Assembly: GCF_009296185.1 (NCBI RefSeq)
Contig: NZ_WBJR01000003.1
Location: 1 to 64,000 of the forward strand
Length of the DNA: 64,000 nucleotides
Reading direction: 5' to 3'
Source: Hydrogenovibrio sp. JE_KL2
GTDB taxonomy: Bacteria; Pseudomonadota; Gammaproteobacteria; Thiomicrospirales; Thiomicrospiraceae
The notes beneath the pieces are model-generated. The model made no database searches, had not been told where the DNA came from, and saw only the letters and a program-made list of their open reading frames with translations. Shown here piece after piece: positions 46,036-54,869 of this stretch (positions are counted from its first letter, which is position 1; each line of letters starts with the position of its first letter). A program made the position numbers and the translations under genes.

Positions 46036-46710
46036 TTAATCTGTTAAGTGAATAAGGTGTCCAACCTTCACTAAAATAAGCGTGTCTTCTTCAACATACG
46101 GGTGGTGGCGACTTTGGTCAGGGTTTCTTATCCAGCTACCAGCAGGGTAATGACCTGTTTCATCTATAAACGTTCCCGAAAGCACGACAATCTCTTCGCC
46201 GCCCCAATGCGTGTGGGGTTGAAAAATCTCTCCAGCAGGCCAAAATACCAATGCCGTGGATTCTGTTTTAAATTGATGTAAAGGCAGAACTTGCAGATTG
46301 CCGATGCCCGGTTGCCATTGCTGGTCTTCAGGGCGAATCACGACTTGCTGGGTATCACCAGCTTGAAACTGATCCAGTTTTACGAAAAGCGTGCAGCCTT
46401 CTTGGGTAAAAGGCTTGTGTTGAGAACCCGGAGGGTTTCGCAGATAAGTCCCCGCAGGGTAGTCACCATTTTCGTCGGAAAATACCCCCTCCATCACATA
46501 GATTTCTTCGCCAAGTGGATGCGTGTGAGGTGGAAAAGAGGCACCAGGTGCAAAGCGAACAAAGCTGGTGGTGTGTCCAGACTCAGCATCTTCTCTCTCT
46601 AGATGAACACGGGAAACACCATCCGATGGACTGGTGACCCAATCCAACTGATCTCCCAGTCTATAGACCTGTTTGTCAAAATCCATATTAAGGCGATACA
46701 TTTCATTCAT
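46036..46710 (-). CDS. ChrR-like bicupin protein
   Basis: Two cupin repeats of about 105 residues each share the pattern HTH-LGEEIYV / HTH-WGGEEIVV followed by SGTF/EGVF-DE-G-YPAG-(S/T)W/YIRNP-SxH-P. The metal-binding His and Glu residues are present in both halves. The repeats resemble the cupin domain of the anti-sigma factor ChrR, but the zinc-binding N-terminal anti-sigma domain is absent. It may bind a metal and act as a sensor or dioxygenase-like enzyme. It converges with the GGDEF-EAL gene. Confidence 0.82.
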   Translation of the reverse strand: MNEMYRLNMDFDKQVYRLGDQLDWVTSPSDGVSRVHLEREDAESGHTTSFVRFAPGASFPPHTHPLGEEIYVMEGVFSDENGDYPAGTYLRNPPGSQHKPFTQEGCTLFVKLDQFQAGDTQQVVIRPEDQQWQPGIGNLQVLPLHQFKTESTALVFWPAGEIFQPHTHWGGEEIVVLSGTFIDETGHYPAGSWIRNPDQSRHHPYVEEDTLILVKVGHLIHLTD

Positions 46711-46875
46711 TTCAATAAACCTATAAAGTGCGTTTTTGCCTTTTATTCTACGTTAGCAAGTCAGAAAAACAGTGAGTAAATGTTAAAACAGCAATTTCAT
46801 GCCAAAGAATCTTCCCGAATCGGCAGGGTTATTGAGATAATCACCATATTATTTAAAGCAAGTCGGGAGAAGGTC

Positions 46876-47310
46876 ATGGTGATTTGTGGGGTAGAACTCA
46901 GTGGGAATGATGCGATTATCAGCTTGCTGAAAGTGGAGGCAGACATTTTTCATTTGCCTGATTGTCGAGTGCGTCGCGTGACTTGTCAAAACCCGGACAG
47001 GGCTGATGACTTGAGGTACTTTCAAAAAACATTCGCTAAATTGATTGAAGACTATCAAATTGATACGGTTGTCATTCGTATGCGCTTGAAAAAAGGTAAG
47101 TTTGCAGGCGGAGCGGATGGCTTCAAGCTAGAGGCTGCGTTACAGTTGATGCCGAACGTGAGCGTGACTTTGCTATCGGCAACAGAGCAAAAAGAGAACC
47201 TGAAAAAGTACCCTTTGCCGATTACCTTTGCGGAAACTGGCTTGAAAAAATTTCAAGAACCTGCATTCATGGCGGCATTTGCCTACTATGCCGGGCAACA
47301 TGAATGGTGA
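46876..47310 (+). CDS. DUF3010 family protein
   Basis: The 144-residue protein begins MVICGVELSGNDAIISLL and has a conserved FAGGADGFKLEAALQL segment near the middle. It looks like a small alpha/beta fold of the RNase H-like type, as inferred for DUF3010; the function is unknown. The start at 46876 has GGGAGAAGG upstream. An ATG at 46780 would add 32 residues with no visible family counterpart. Confidence 0.75.
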   Translation: MVICGVELSGNDAIISLLKVEADIFHLPDCRVRRVTCQNPDRADDLRYFQKTFAKLIEDYQIDTVVIRMRLKKGKFAGGADGFKLEAALQLMPNVSVTLLSATEQKENLKKYPLPITFAETGLKKFQEPAFMAAFAYYAGQHEW

Positions 47311-47323
47311 TGCAGGCGGGTTA

Positions 47324-47342
47324 AAAATCTACCAGGTTGGGG
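47324..47342 (+). repeat. 19-bp dispersed repeat, copy 8
   Basis: AAAATCTACCAGGTTGGGG, the A variant, lies 13 bases after the DUF3010 stop codon and 16 bases before the stop of a converging gene. No partner arm is present, so this copy cannot form the hairpin. Confidence 0.88.
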
Positions 47343-47358
47343 GTAAGGAGACTCTTAG

Positions 47359-47853
47359 CTAGTCTTTTGGTCTGGGGTCTCTGACCGACTCTTCGGTAGA
47401 TAAACTGAGTTTTTGGAAAACCCCCAGTCCAACGATCAAGATGACCGAAACCACCAACAACACGGCAGGATAGGGCAACAACGTAATGTTCTCACTGCCG
47501 GCTTTAAAGATATAAACCAGCCCTTCAATGCCAACGGCAATAGAAATGATGACTATGACTTTGGTCATAGTCTCGCGTGCTTCTTTCGGTGAGCGTAATT
47601 CTTTATCGCGAAAAATCTCTTCTTCAACCATATATTTAGAAACATCGATGATGGCAATGGCGATAACAATGGCTCCCACCGCCTGCAACATAATCGCGAC
47701 GAACTCGGATTTTTGTAGGCTGGCATTAAAAAGTTGTTCAAACACTTCAGACACCGACCAACCCATTATCATCACCGCAATGGCAAATAATGATAGGGCG
47801 GAGAACATATAACTTGATGTAATTAAGGTATTGAGTACTTTTTTCATAATCAC
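47359..47853 (-). CDS. Hypothetical integral membrane protein
   Basis: A 164-residue protein with four predicted helices (SSYMFSALSLFAIAVMIMGW, FVAIMLQAVGAIVIAIAIIDV, TKVIVIISIAVGIEGLVYIF, YPAVLLVVSVILIVGLGVF) and a charged cytosolic loop (VEEEIFRDKELRSPKEARETM). I do not recognise the family with confidence. It converges with the DUF3010 gene across a single 19-bp repeat. Confidence 0.7.
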   Translation of the reverse strand: MIMKKVLNTLITSSYMFSALSLFAIAVMIMGWSVSEVFEQLFNASLQKSEFVAIMLQAVGAIVIAIAIIDVSKYMVEEEIFRDKELRSPKEARETMTKVIVIISIAVGIEGLVYIFKAGSENITLLPYPAVLLVVSVILIVGLGVFQKLSLSTEESVRDPRPKD

Positions 47854-47967
47854 TTCTTTGTGGAAAATCCTTACTTTCTACTATTGAACATGATTCTACG
47901 GCATTAGTTTTTAAATCACCAATCGATACTCTGTATGAATGAAATGATGCTTGGCGGCTATTTATTT

Positions 47968-49176
47968 TTACGTTGCCGGGTGAATGGGTTTTGAATCAGC
48001 GCCGTTTTCAACCAGTAGCTTTGGCTTTAGTACAGAAACAACCAACAGGATCACCAGCCCTGTTAAGGAAAACATTAAGGCTTGATGATTGCCAAGATGT
48101 TCCCATAGCTGTCCGATAATAAGATTGCCCAAAGCAGTGGCAATGGCGGTTCCCAAGTAAAAAACACCATAAGCTTTGCCCTTGGCATGTTTCGTTTGGC
48201 CAATGCGGGTACGCAGAGCATTAAGCCCTGTCACCATAAAGATACCTTGAAACACGAAGGCAATGAAGATGCCGGTTGGGTGTTCAGAAAACAGCAGGGC
48301 GGTTGAGACAATGCCAGATAATAAACTGATGAGCATTAGGATGCGTGCCCCGCTCGTATCCAGTTTTTTACCGACCGCATAACTGATAAGTGTTTGGGTG
48401 AGCCCTGATGTCACCATCAGCAAAGGTAGCCAGAAAGTCGCCACACCTTTGTCATGGCCTTGAAGCAACATAAAGGCATCATTGAGCATGAAAAATACCG
48501 CAAAAAAGTAGATGAAAAACCAACCCCACAACCCTTGGTCAAATTGCTTCTGCGGTATGTCATCGTTCAAAGCAGTAGGGCGAGGTTTCATGTATTCTGA
48601 TTTCACCTTGTCCTGCACAAAGACAATGAGGATGAGCACGGCGATAGCCCCTGGCAAGAGTGTTGACATGAAAATCATTTGAATAGGTTCGGCTGATTGA
48701 CCAAGCAGGATGAGCAACACAAAAACGACAACACCGCCCAGCGTTTCACCGGCAATATCCAGTGTTTTGTGAACGCCGAACGCTCGCCCTTGGTGGCTGG
48801 ATTGTGCTGATGCGGAAATCAAGACATCTTTGGGGGCGCTGCGAATGGCTTTGCCCAGCCGTTCTGTTGCGCTATAGAAAGCAATGCTCTGCCAACTGCC
48901 TGCAAATGCCATCAAGGGCTTCATAATCATCGATAGACCGTAGCCAACGATAAGTAAGGGTTTGGTGACTTGAAGTTTGTCGCTGAGCCAACCGCCGAAC
49001 CAGCGGAATAAATAGGAAACAAAGGTGGTGATGGCAAGTATGTAGCCTAGTTTGTCCACGCCTTGGTTGAGAACCAAAACCACATAAATCGGGATAAGCG
49101 GTTTGGTAATGGCGGTTGCCAAGTCGGTAAAGAAACTGACCCAACCCAGTGCCCAGATGTTTCTAGGTGCTAACAT
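47968..49176 (-). CDS. MFS transporter
   Basis: A 402-residue protein with about twelve helices. The first is preceded by NIWALGWVSFFTDLATAITKP and contains no obvious signal. The intracellular loop after helix 2 reads GGWLSDKLQVTKPLL, the MFS signature D-(K/R). The NRIVRG-like helix 4-5 pattern appears as GKAIRSAPKDVLISASA, a form shared with other uncharacterised gammaproteobacterial MFS proteins. The substrate is unknown. A small coiled-coil protein gene lies 15 bases upstream in the same orientation. Confidence 0.88.
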   Translation of the reverse strand: MLAPRNIWALGWVSFFTDLATAITKPLIPIYVVLVLNQGVDKLGYILAITTFVSYLFRWFGGWLSDKLQVTKPLLIVGYGLSMIMKPLMAFAGSWQSIAFYSATERLGKAIRSAPKDVLISASAQSSHQGRAFGVHKTLDIAGETLGGVVVFVLLILLGQSAEPIQMIFMSTLLPGAIAVLILIVFVQDKVKSEYMKPRPTALNDDIPQKQFDQGLWGWFFIYFFAVFFMLNDAFMLLQGHDKGVATFWLPLLMVTSGLTQTLISYAVGKKLDTSGARILMLISLLSGIVSTALLFSEHPTGIFIAFVFQGIFMVTGLNALRTRIGQTKHAKGKAYGVFYLGTAIATALGNLIIGQLWEHLGNHQALMFSLTGLVILLVVSVLKPKLLVENGADSKPIHPAT

Positions 49177-49191
49177 GATTCGATTAAAACA

Positions 49192-49401
49192 CTATTCTTT
49201 GCTGAGTGATTTGCGCAACTCAGCAATTTCATTGTGCATGTTGCTCAAAAGCTGGTTTGTTTGCGCCTGCGCTTGAATCAATTCCTCTAACTTGCTTTTG
49301 GTGCCGAAAACAGCAAAAGGCATTAAAAACCATAAAATGCCTGCGACCAGCAGGAAAACAAAAAAGATCAGTCCGAAAAAACCTGAAAACATCCCTGACA
49401 T
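49192..49401 (-). CDS. Small membrane-anchored coiled-coil protein
   Basis: A 69-residue protein with one membrane helix (GFFGLIFFVFLLVAGILWFLM) and a heptad-rich tail (KLEELIQAQAQTNQLLSNMHNEI). Such architecture recalls small regulatory or assembly subunits. It is the first gene of a two-gene unit with the MFS transporter. I do not recognise the family. Confidence 0.7.
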   Translation of the reverse strand: MSGMFSGFFGLIFFVFLLVAGILWFLMPFAVFGTKSKLEELIQAQAQTNQLLSNMHNEIAELRKSLSKE

Positions 49402-49588
49402 TTTAAGCTCCTTGCACTAGATGATATTAATAGGTGATAGTAATAAATGATCCGTTCATTCTAGTCGTTTGCCGCGGAAGGTCTAATTAAAACACTTTAT
49501 AAGTTTAGGCTGAAACTTAGATAGGTCGCCCTTTTTTGGGTTTTGTGCCAAAATAGCGGGCAAAATTTAAACAGAGAAAGGAAGTCAT

Positions 49589-50050
49589 ATGACCATTCAA
49601 GTCGAATACAAAATCTTGGATAAACGTTTGGGAAATGAGATTGAGATGCCGCACTACGGCACCAAAGGTTCGGCTGGATTGGATTTGCGCGCTTGTATTG
49701 ATGCACCGCTGACTATCGAACCGGGACAAACCGTTTTAATCCCGACGGGCATGGCAATTCACCTTGATGATGCGGGTTTGGCAGCAATGATTTTGCCGCG
49801 TTCCGGTTTGGGGCATAAACATGGTATTGTTTTAGGGAACTTGGTAGGATTGATTGATTCAGATTACCAAGGTGAGCTAAAAGTATCCTGTTGGAATCGT
49901 AGCGACACACCCTACACTGTAGAAGTTGGCGAGCGCATCGCGCAAATGGTAATCGTCCCCGTTCTACAGCCAGTATTTACCGAAGTTCAAGAGTTTGGTG
50001 AAGCAACCGAGCGTGGCGTAGGCGGGTTTGGTCATACCGGAACACATTAA
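49589..50050 (+). CDS. dut: Deoxyuridine 5'-triphosphate nucleotidohydrolase
   Basis: dUTPase hydrolyses dUTP to dUMP and pyrophosphate, keeping uracil out of DNA and supplying thymidylate synthesis. The 153-residue trimeric-type enzyme shows motifs GSAGLDLRA (1), [16 protein letters not shown] (2), [11 protein letters not shown] (3), ERIAQMV (4) and [11 protein letters not shown] (5, C-terminal arm). coaBC-dut-algC is a conserved order in gammaproteobacteria; here 17 kb of other genes separate coaBC from dut. Confidence 0.97.
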   Translation: MTIQVEYKILDKRLGNEIEMPHYGTKGSAGLDLRACIDAPLTIEPGQTVLIPTGMAIHLDDAGLAAMILPRSGLGHKHGIVLGNLVGLIDSDYQGELKVSCWNRSDTPYTVEVGERIAQMVIVPVLQPVFTEVQEFGEATERGVGGFGHTGTH

Positions 50051-50072
50051 AAAAGATTGAAGGAGAAGATTT

Positions 50073-50450
50073 ATGTACATGACGCATGAAGATGAACACG
50101 AATATCGTTTTGAAACCCATGGTCCAAAATATTTAACCACAGGACCTAATGTAGACTTGGGTGTCGTAGTGATTACACCGGGTGAGCACCATCCTTGTCA
50201 CAAGCATGTTAAGCAGGAAGAATCGTTTTTAGGTCTGGAAGGCGAGTGTGCGGTTTATGTTGATGGTGAGCGTGTCGTCATCAAGCCGGGCACCTATTTA
50301 CGTTGCGACCCGAATGAAGCGCATTACTTCCGCAATGAGACGGACACGCCTTTTAAAGCGGTGTTTATCAAGGCGCCACATTTGGAAGAAAAAGACTCGG
50401 TTTATATTGATTGGGAGCCCGGTCAACCGTTTATTAAAGAAGACGCTTGA
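50073..50450 (+). CDS. Single-domain cupin protein
   Basis: A 125-residue cupin with the metal motif PGEHHPCHKHVKQEESFLGLEG and the second motif YLRCDPNEAHYFRNET. It sits in a same-strand run with dut (22 bases upstream) and the aldolase (33 bases downstream). In this context a sugar isomerase or epimerase role is conceivable; nothing in the sequence proves it. Confidence 0.8.
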   Translation: MYMTHEDEHEYRFETHGPKYLTTGPNVDLGVVVITPGEHHPCHKHVKQEESFLGLEGECAVYVDGERVVIKPGTYLRCDPNEAHYFRNETDTPFKAVFIKAPHLEEKDSVYIDWEPGQPFIKEDA

Positions 50451-50483
50451 GTCGCTGACGGCAACAAAAAATTAGGTGTATTG

Positions 50484-51686
50484 ATGCAAAATTATTGGAA
50501 TGAAGCGGAAGCTGCGGAAATTCGCAGTGATTTGGATATGAGAGTCTATACCTCTCGTCTATTGGGTAAAGATATGAATTTGGTGATGCATGGCGGAGGC
50601 AATACCTCGGTTAAATCCCAAGTGAATGGCGAGGACATCCTTTATGTTAAAGGCTCAGGCTGGGATTTGGAAACAATTGAGCCAGCAGGTTTCGCCCCGG
50701 TAAAACTAGGCGCACTATTGAAAATGGCGGAACTTGACAGCATGTCGGATATGGACATGGTGGCGCAACAGCGTGAGGCAATGATCGATGCTTCCGCCCC
50801 AAACCCTTCGGTAGAAGCGATTTTGCACGCAGTGATTCCGTTCAAGTTTGTTGACCATACCCATGCAGACGCGTTGGTGACTATTAGCAACACACCAAAC
50901 GGCGAAGCGATTTTAAAAGAGTTGTATGGTGATACGGTTTTATTTGTACCTTATGTGATGCCAGGGTTTATTTTGGCTAAAGCGGTTTATGAGCAGACTA
51001 AAAACGTTGACTGGTCAAATATCAAAGGCATGGTCTTGATGAATCATGGTTTGTTTACCTTCTCGGATTCCGGTAAAGAAGCCTATGACAGGATGATTGA
51101 ACTGGCAGGCAAAGCAGAAGACTATTTGCAAAGTAAAACGCATTTGCCGGCATTGCAAGGTGCACATGAAATTTCAGAAGATTATCTAGAAGAATTAGTT
51201 GGCTGTGTTGCTCAGATCAAATCACCAGATGCTCCGGAAGATGTGATTGGTCTGGTGAGCGAATCTATGGTTTCGCAAATATTCGCTCAACAGTCAGATA
51301 GTGTTTTAAAGCAAGTGAGTGTTTTGACGCCAGACCATATTATTAGAACCAAGCAAAAGCCTGTTATTCTGTCGGGCGATATAGAGTCTATTGAAGACGA
51401 AGTGCAAGCTTATATAGCTTCCTATAAGGCTTACTTTAATCAACATCAGACTCATGAGATATGCCTTAATCCCGCACCTCATTATGCAGTAATCAAAGGC
51501 GTAGGATCAGTTGCATTCGGAAAGTCAGAAAAAGAAGTTGAGATTATCCAAGACATAAATGACCATACCTTTGAAGCTATTTTGCGTGCACAGGATTTAG
51601 GTGGCTATCAACCACTTTCCGATGCTGAATTGTTTGAGATGGAGTATTGGGAGTTAGAACAGGCTAAGCTTAAAAAATCTAAGTAA
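50484..51686 (+). CDS. Class II aldolase/adducin family protein
   Basis: The 400-residue protein has a class II aldolase domain with the phosphate-binding HGGGNTSVK, the zinc histidines in DHTHADAL and a third histidine in LMNHGLFTF. The C-terminal half (ending LFEMEYWELEQAKLKKSK) matches the region that joins the aldolase to a short-chain dehydrogenase in RhaD/YuxG-type bifunctional enzymes, but the dehydrogenase itself is missing. It probably cleaves a ketose-1-phosphate to dihydroxyacetone phosphate and an aldehyde. The start is ATG at 50484 after AGGT. Confidence 0.85.
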   Translation: MQNYWNEAEAAEIRSDLDMRVYTSRLLGKDMNLVMHGGGNTSVKSQVNGEDILYVKGSGWDLETIEPAGFAPVKLGALLKMAELDSMSDMDMVAQQREAMIDASAPNPSVEAILHAVIPFKFVDHTHADALVTISNTPNGEAILKELYGDTVLFVPYVMPGFILAKAVYEQTKNVDWSNIKGMVLMNHGLFTFSDSGKEAYDRMIELAGKAEDYLQSKTHLPALQGAHEISEDYLEELVGCVAQIKSPDAPEDVIGLVSESMVSQIFAQQSDSVLKQVSVLTPDHIIRTKQKPVILSGDIESIEDEVQAYIASYKAYFNQHQTHEICLNPAPHYAVIKGVGSVAFGKSEKEVEIIQDINDHTFEAILRAQDLGGYQPLSDAELFEMEYWELEQAKLKKSK

Positions 51687-51723
51687 GCTGACAAGTTTGC
51701 AAAGCGGCACATGGGGTAAGTAA

Positions 51724-53289
51724 ATGGATGCAGTGTTATTGGCGATAGATGCGGGAACTGGTTCGGGCAGGGCGGTTATTTTTGATGCTGCTGGACATCA
51801 GTTAGGTGTTGGTCAAGAAGAGTGGGTGCATATCGCAGAACCTAATGTGCCGAATTCCATGTCATTTGATTGTCACAACAATTGGGAATTAATTTGTCGT
51901 TGTATCAAAAAAGCGATTCAGCAAGCCGGAGTCTCGCCTAGCCAGATTCAAGCTGTTTCCTCAACCTCTATGCGGGAAGGAATCGTACTTTATAACGAAT
52001 CAAATCAGCCAATTTGGGCGGTGGCTAATGTTGATGCAAGAGCCTCGGAAGAAGTCAAAGAATTGCACCAACAGTTTCCTGGGATGGAAGAAGCCTTCTA
52101 TCAAGCGTCAGGGCAAACGTTTGCTTTAGGTGCCTTGCCAAGACTGTTGTGGCTAAAAAAGCATCATCCGGAAACTTTTGCACAAGTTCGACATATCAAC
52201 ATGATTAGCGATTGGGTTTTGACAGAGCTTTCAGGCAAGATTGTGAGTGAACCGTCTAATGCTGGAACAGCGGGCATTTTTTCACTCAAAGACCGCAGTT
52301 GGTTGCCTCAGTTGGTAGAAGCCTTGGATATTCCATCCTCAATTTTTCCGGATACCTTTGAAACCGGCACTCGAGTGGGTGAAGTGTCGGAGCTGGCTGC
52401 TAAGAAAACGGGACTATTGGCGGGTACGCCTGTGATCATGGGAGGTGGCGATGTTCAATTGGGCTCAGCTGGATTAGGTGTTGTCGAGTTGGGAGAGTCC
52501 GCAGTATTAGGGGGAACTTTCTGGCAACAGATTGTTAATATCCCAGCGGATACGCCAGTGCCGAAGGATTTGTCGATTCGTGTGAATCCGCATGTCATTC
52601 CGGGAGTGTCTCAAGCAGAAGGGATTACGTTTTTCAGTGGCTTGGTGATGCGTTGGTTTCGAGACGCTTTTTGCGATTTGGAAGTCATGCAGGCGCAAGA
52701 ACAGGGCGTCGATGCTTATACTCTGCTTGAACAAAAGGCGCAAAAAGTCCCGGTTGGTTCAAATGGGATATTGCCTGTTTTTTCGGATGCGATGAATTAC
52801 GGTCATTGGATGCATGCTAGTCCTTCGTTTATTAATTTAAGCCTAGATGCAGAAAAGTGTAATAAAGCGTCAATGTTTAGAGCCTTGCAGGAAAACGCTT
52901 GTATTGTTTCGGCAATTAATTTGAAAAATATTGAAGCTTTTTCTGGTATTTCCAGTGAGCAACTGGTGTTTGCCGGTGGTGCAAGCAAGGGACTGCTTTG
53001 GGCGCAAATTTTAGCGGATGTGACTGGCAAGACGATTCATATACCTGAAGTTAAAGAAGCAACTGCACTGGGAGCAGCTATGGCTGCAGGCACTGGTGTC
53101 GGCATTTATGACTCCATGGTGCAAGCATCCCGTGAAATCGTGAGGTGGGAAAAAACGTTGGAACCCAATCTTGGTCATACTCAACGTTATGCTGATATTG
53201 CCGAACGGTGGCAAAAAGTTTATCAAGCCCAATTGGAATTAGTGAAGGCCGGCTTGACAGATTCCATGTGGAAAGCACCGGGTTTGTGA
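51724..53289 (+). CDS. FGGY carbohydrate kinase, LsrK-like
   Basis: A 521-residue sugar kinase of the FGGY family. The N-terminal motif is AIDAGTGSGRAVIFD, substrate residues lie in STSMREGIVLYN and ANVDARA, and the ATP domain has GGGDVQLG, AVLGGTFWQQ and FAGGASKG. These segments are strikingly close to the autoinducer-2 kinase LsrK of enteric bacteria. However, no lsr transport or processing genes are present. In this cluster it more likely phosphorylates a small sugar for the aldolase encoded next to it. It starts 37 bases after the aldolase. Confidence 0.85.
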   Translation: MDAVLLAIDAGTGSGRAVIFDAAGHQLGVGQEEWVHIAEPNVPNSMSFDCHNNWELICRCIKKAIQQAGVSPSQIQAVSSTSMREGIVLYNESNQPIWAVANVDARASEEVKELHQQFPGMEEAFYQASGQTFALGALPRLLWLKKHHPETFAQVRHINMISDWVLTELSGKIVSEPSNAGTAGIFSLKDRSWLPQLVEALDIPSSIFPDTFETGTRVGEVSELAAKKTGLLAGTPVIMGGGDVQLGSAGLGVVELGESAVLGGTFWQQIVNIPADTPVPKDLSIRVNPHVIPGVSQAEGITFFSGLVMRWFRDAFCDLEVMQAQEQGVDAYTLLEQKAQKVPVGSNGILPVFSDAMNYGHWMHASPSFINLSLDAEKCNKASMFRALQENACIVSAINLKNIEAFSGISSEQLVFAGGASKGLLWAQILADVTGKTIHIPEVKEATALGAAMAAGTGVGIYDSMVQASREIVRWEKTLEPNLGHTQRYADIAERWQKVYQAQLELVKAGLTDSMWKAPGL

Positions 53290-53301
53290 GGTTTACCACG
53301 T

Positions 53302-54729
53302 TTGACATTGCAGTATAACCCCGCTATTTTCAAAGCCTACGATATTCGTGGCAAAGTTGATGTCACGCTCGATGAACGGGTCACTGAAGCGATAGGCATT
53401 GCCTTTGCCGCAGTACTAAGGGCTTGTGGTGAAGATCGTTTGGTGGTCGGTCGTGATGGCAGGTTGTCCAGCTTGCGGTTGCAGAGTGCCTTTATGCGAG
53501 GTGTTGCGAGCCAAAATGTTTCTGTTATCGACGTTGGTGAAGTGACTTCGCCAATGGTTTATTTTGCAGCGGAAACTTTAGACGGCGTTAACTCTTGTGC
53601 GGTCATTACAGGCTCTCATAATCCACCAGAAGACAACGGCATCAAATTGGTGCTACAGGGGCAAGCAATGTATGGCGATCAAATTCAAGCGCTGTATCAT
53701 CGCATTAGCTCTGCCGCCTTTGATGATGCTTTCAAAACCGCCCAAAATCTGCCAGGTTGGGGGCAGCCTTCTATCCAAAACCTTTCTGTTTTTTCCAGTT
53801 ATTGTCATCGTATCTCAGAAGAAATTCAGGTTAAGCGTCCCTTAAAAGTGGTGGTGGATGCTGGAAATGGCGTTGCTGGACGTTATGCACCAGAAGTACT
53901 GAGATCAATCGGTTGTGAGGTCATTGAACTGTTCTGTGAAGTGGATGGGCGATTTCCTAATCATCATCCAGACCCCGCAAAACTGGACAATCTTGTAGCG
54001 CTAAGAGAAGCTGTGTTGGCCTCCAAGGCGGATGTCGGACTGGCATTTGATGGTGATGGAGACCGTTGTGGTGTTTTGGATAATTTGGGCAATGTGTTGG
54101 AGCCTGATCGCCAATTGATTCTGTTTGCCAAGGATATTTTGGCTGTTCATCCACGAGGGGAAGTCATTTTCGATGTGAAGTGTTCAGCGCTGGTGTCGCA
54201 GGAAGTAACACGTTACGGTGGTAAGGCGACCATGTGGAAAACAGGGCACTCGCTGATGAAGGCCAAAATGAAAGAAACAGGCGCGCTATTGGGTGGAGAA
54301 ATGTCAGGGCATCTGTTTTTTCAGGACAGATGGTATGGCTTTGACGATGCAATTTACACGGCGGCAAGATTGTTGGAGTTGGTGGCCAGTCAAACAAAAA
54401 CGTCTGCAGAACTGTTTGGTAATGTTCCCAAAGCACATAATACGCCGGAGATTCATGTGCCTGTTGCTGAGGGGCAAGCTGTGTTGCTCGTGGATGGCTT
54501 AAGGCAAAATTTTGATGAAATGCCAGATGATGACCTGAAAAGCATCATTACCTTAGATGGCATTAGAATGGAGTTTGAAAAGGGCTGGGGATTGGTACGA
54601 TCTTCTAATACCACATCAACCCTGAGTATGCGTTTTGAAGCTAACACTCAAGCCGAATTAACCGACATTCAAACACGCGTTAAACAGCGTTTGCTCAAGA
54701 TAAAACCGGATTTAGAACTACCGTTTTAG
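53302..54729 (+). CDS. Phosphomannomutase/phosphoglucomutase (AlgC/ManB family)
   Basis: The enzyme interconverts hexose 1- and 6-phosphates for surface polysaccharide. Residues include the active-site serine in ITGSHNPPEDNGIK, the metal-binding DGDGDRCG, the sugar-binding GEMSGHLFF and the C-terminal phosphate loop RSSNTTSTLSMRFE. The start codon is TTG at 53302, with GAGG upstream. Codons 148-154 (QNLPGWG) are encoded by a 19-bp dispersed repeat. It lies 12 bases after the kinase gene, and dut-algC neighbourhoods are common in gammaproteobacteria. Confidence 0.93.
   Translation: MTLQYNPAIFKAYDIRGKVDVTLDERVTEAIGIAFAAVLRACGEDRLVVGRDGRLSSLRLQSAFMRGVASQNVSVIDVGEVTSPMVYFAAETLDGVNSCAVITGSHNPPEDNGIKLVLQGQAMYGDQIQALYHRISSAAFDDAFKTAQNLPGWGQPSIQNLSVFSSYCHRISEEIQVKRPLKVVVDAGNGVAGRYAPEVLRSIGCEVIELFCEVDGRFPNHHPDPAKLDNLVALREAVLASKADVGLAFDGDGDRCGVLDNLGNVLEPDRQLILFAKDILAVHPRGEVIFDVKCSALVSQEVTRYGGKATMWKTGHSLMKAKMKETGALLGGEMSGHLFFQDRWYGFDDAIYTAARLLELVASQTKTSAELFGNVPKAHNTPEIHVPVAEGQAVLLVDGLRQNFDEMPDDDLKSIITLDGIRMEFEKGWGLVRSSNTTSTLSMRFEANTQAELTDIQTRVKQRLLKIKPDLELPF
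53744..53762 (+). repeat. 19-bp dispersed repeat, copy 9 (inside the phosphomannomutase gene)
   Basis: AAAATCTGCCAGGTTGGGG, a perfect copy of the G variant, is read as CAA AAT CTG CCA GGT TGG GGG (QNLPGWG), a different frame from the one in copy 2. It is in a region between conserved enzyme blocks. Confidence 0.9.
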
Positions 54730-54869
54730 CTTTGTTTTTTAACTATACGGTTCTAAATCACAAAGCAATGGCGGTCAGAATTTTTGCTTGGTAAAAATAT
54801 AAGAATTGGTTAGACTAAAGTTTAATGTTCGAGGTATCTAAAATTTAATAATAGCTAATGGCAGAGTAA

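Noticed and set aside
51724-53289. Firm assignment of the FGGY kinase as autoinducer-2 kinase
   Set aside because: The sequence resemblance to LsrK is strong, but no lsr transport or processing genes are present and the neighbours suggest sugar salvage, so the symbol was left empty.
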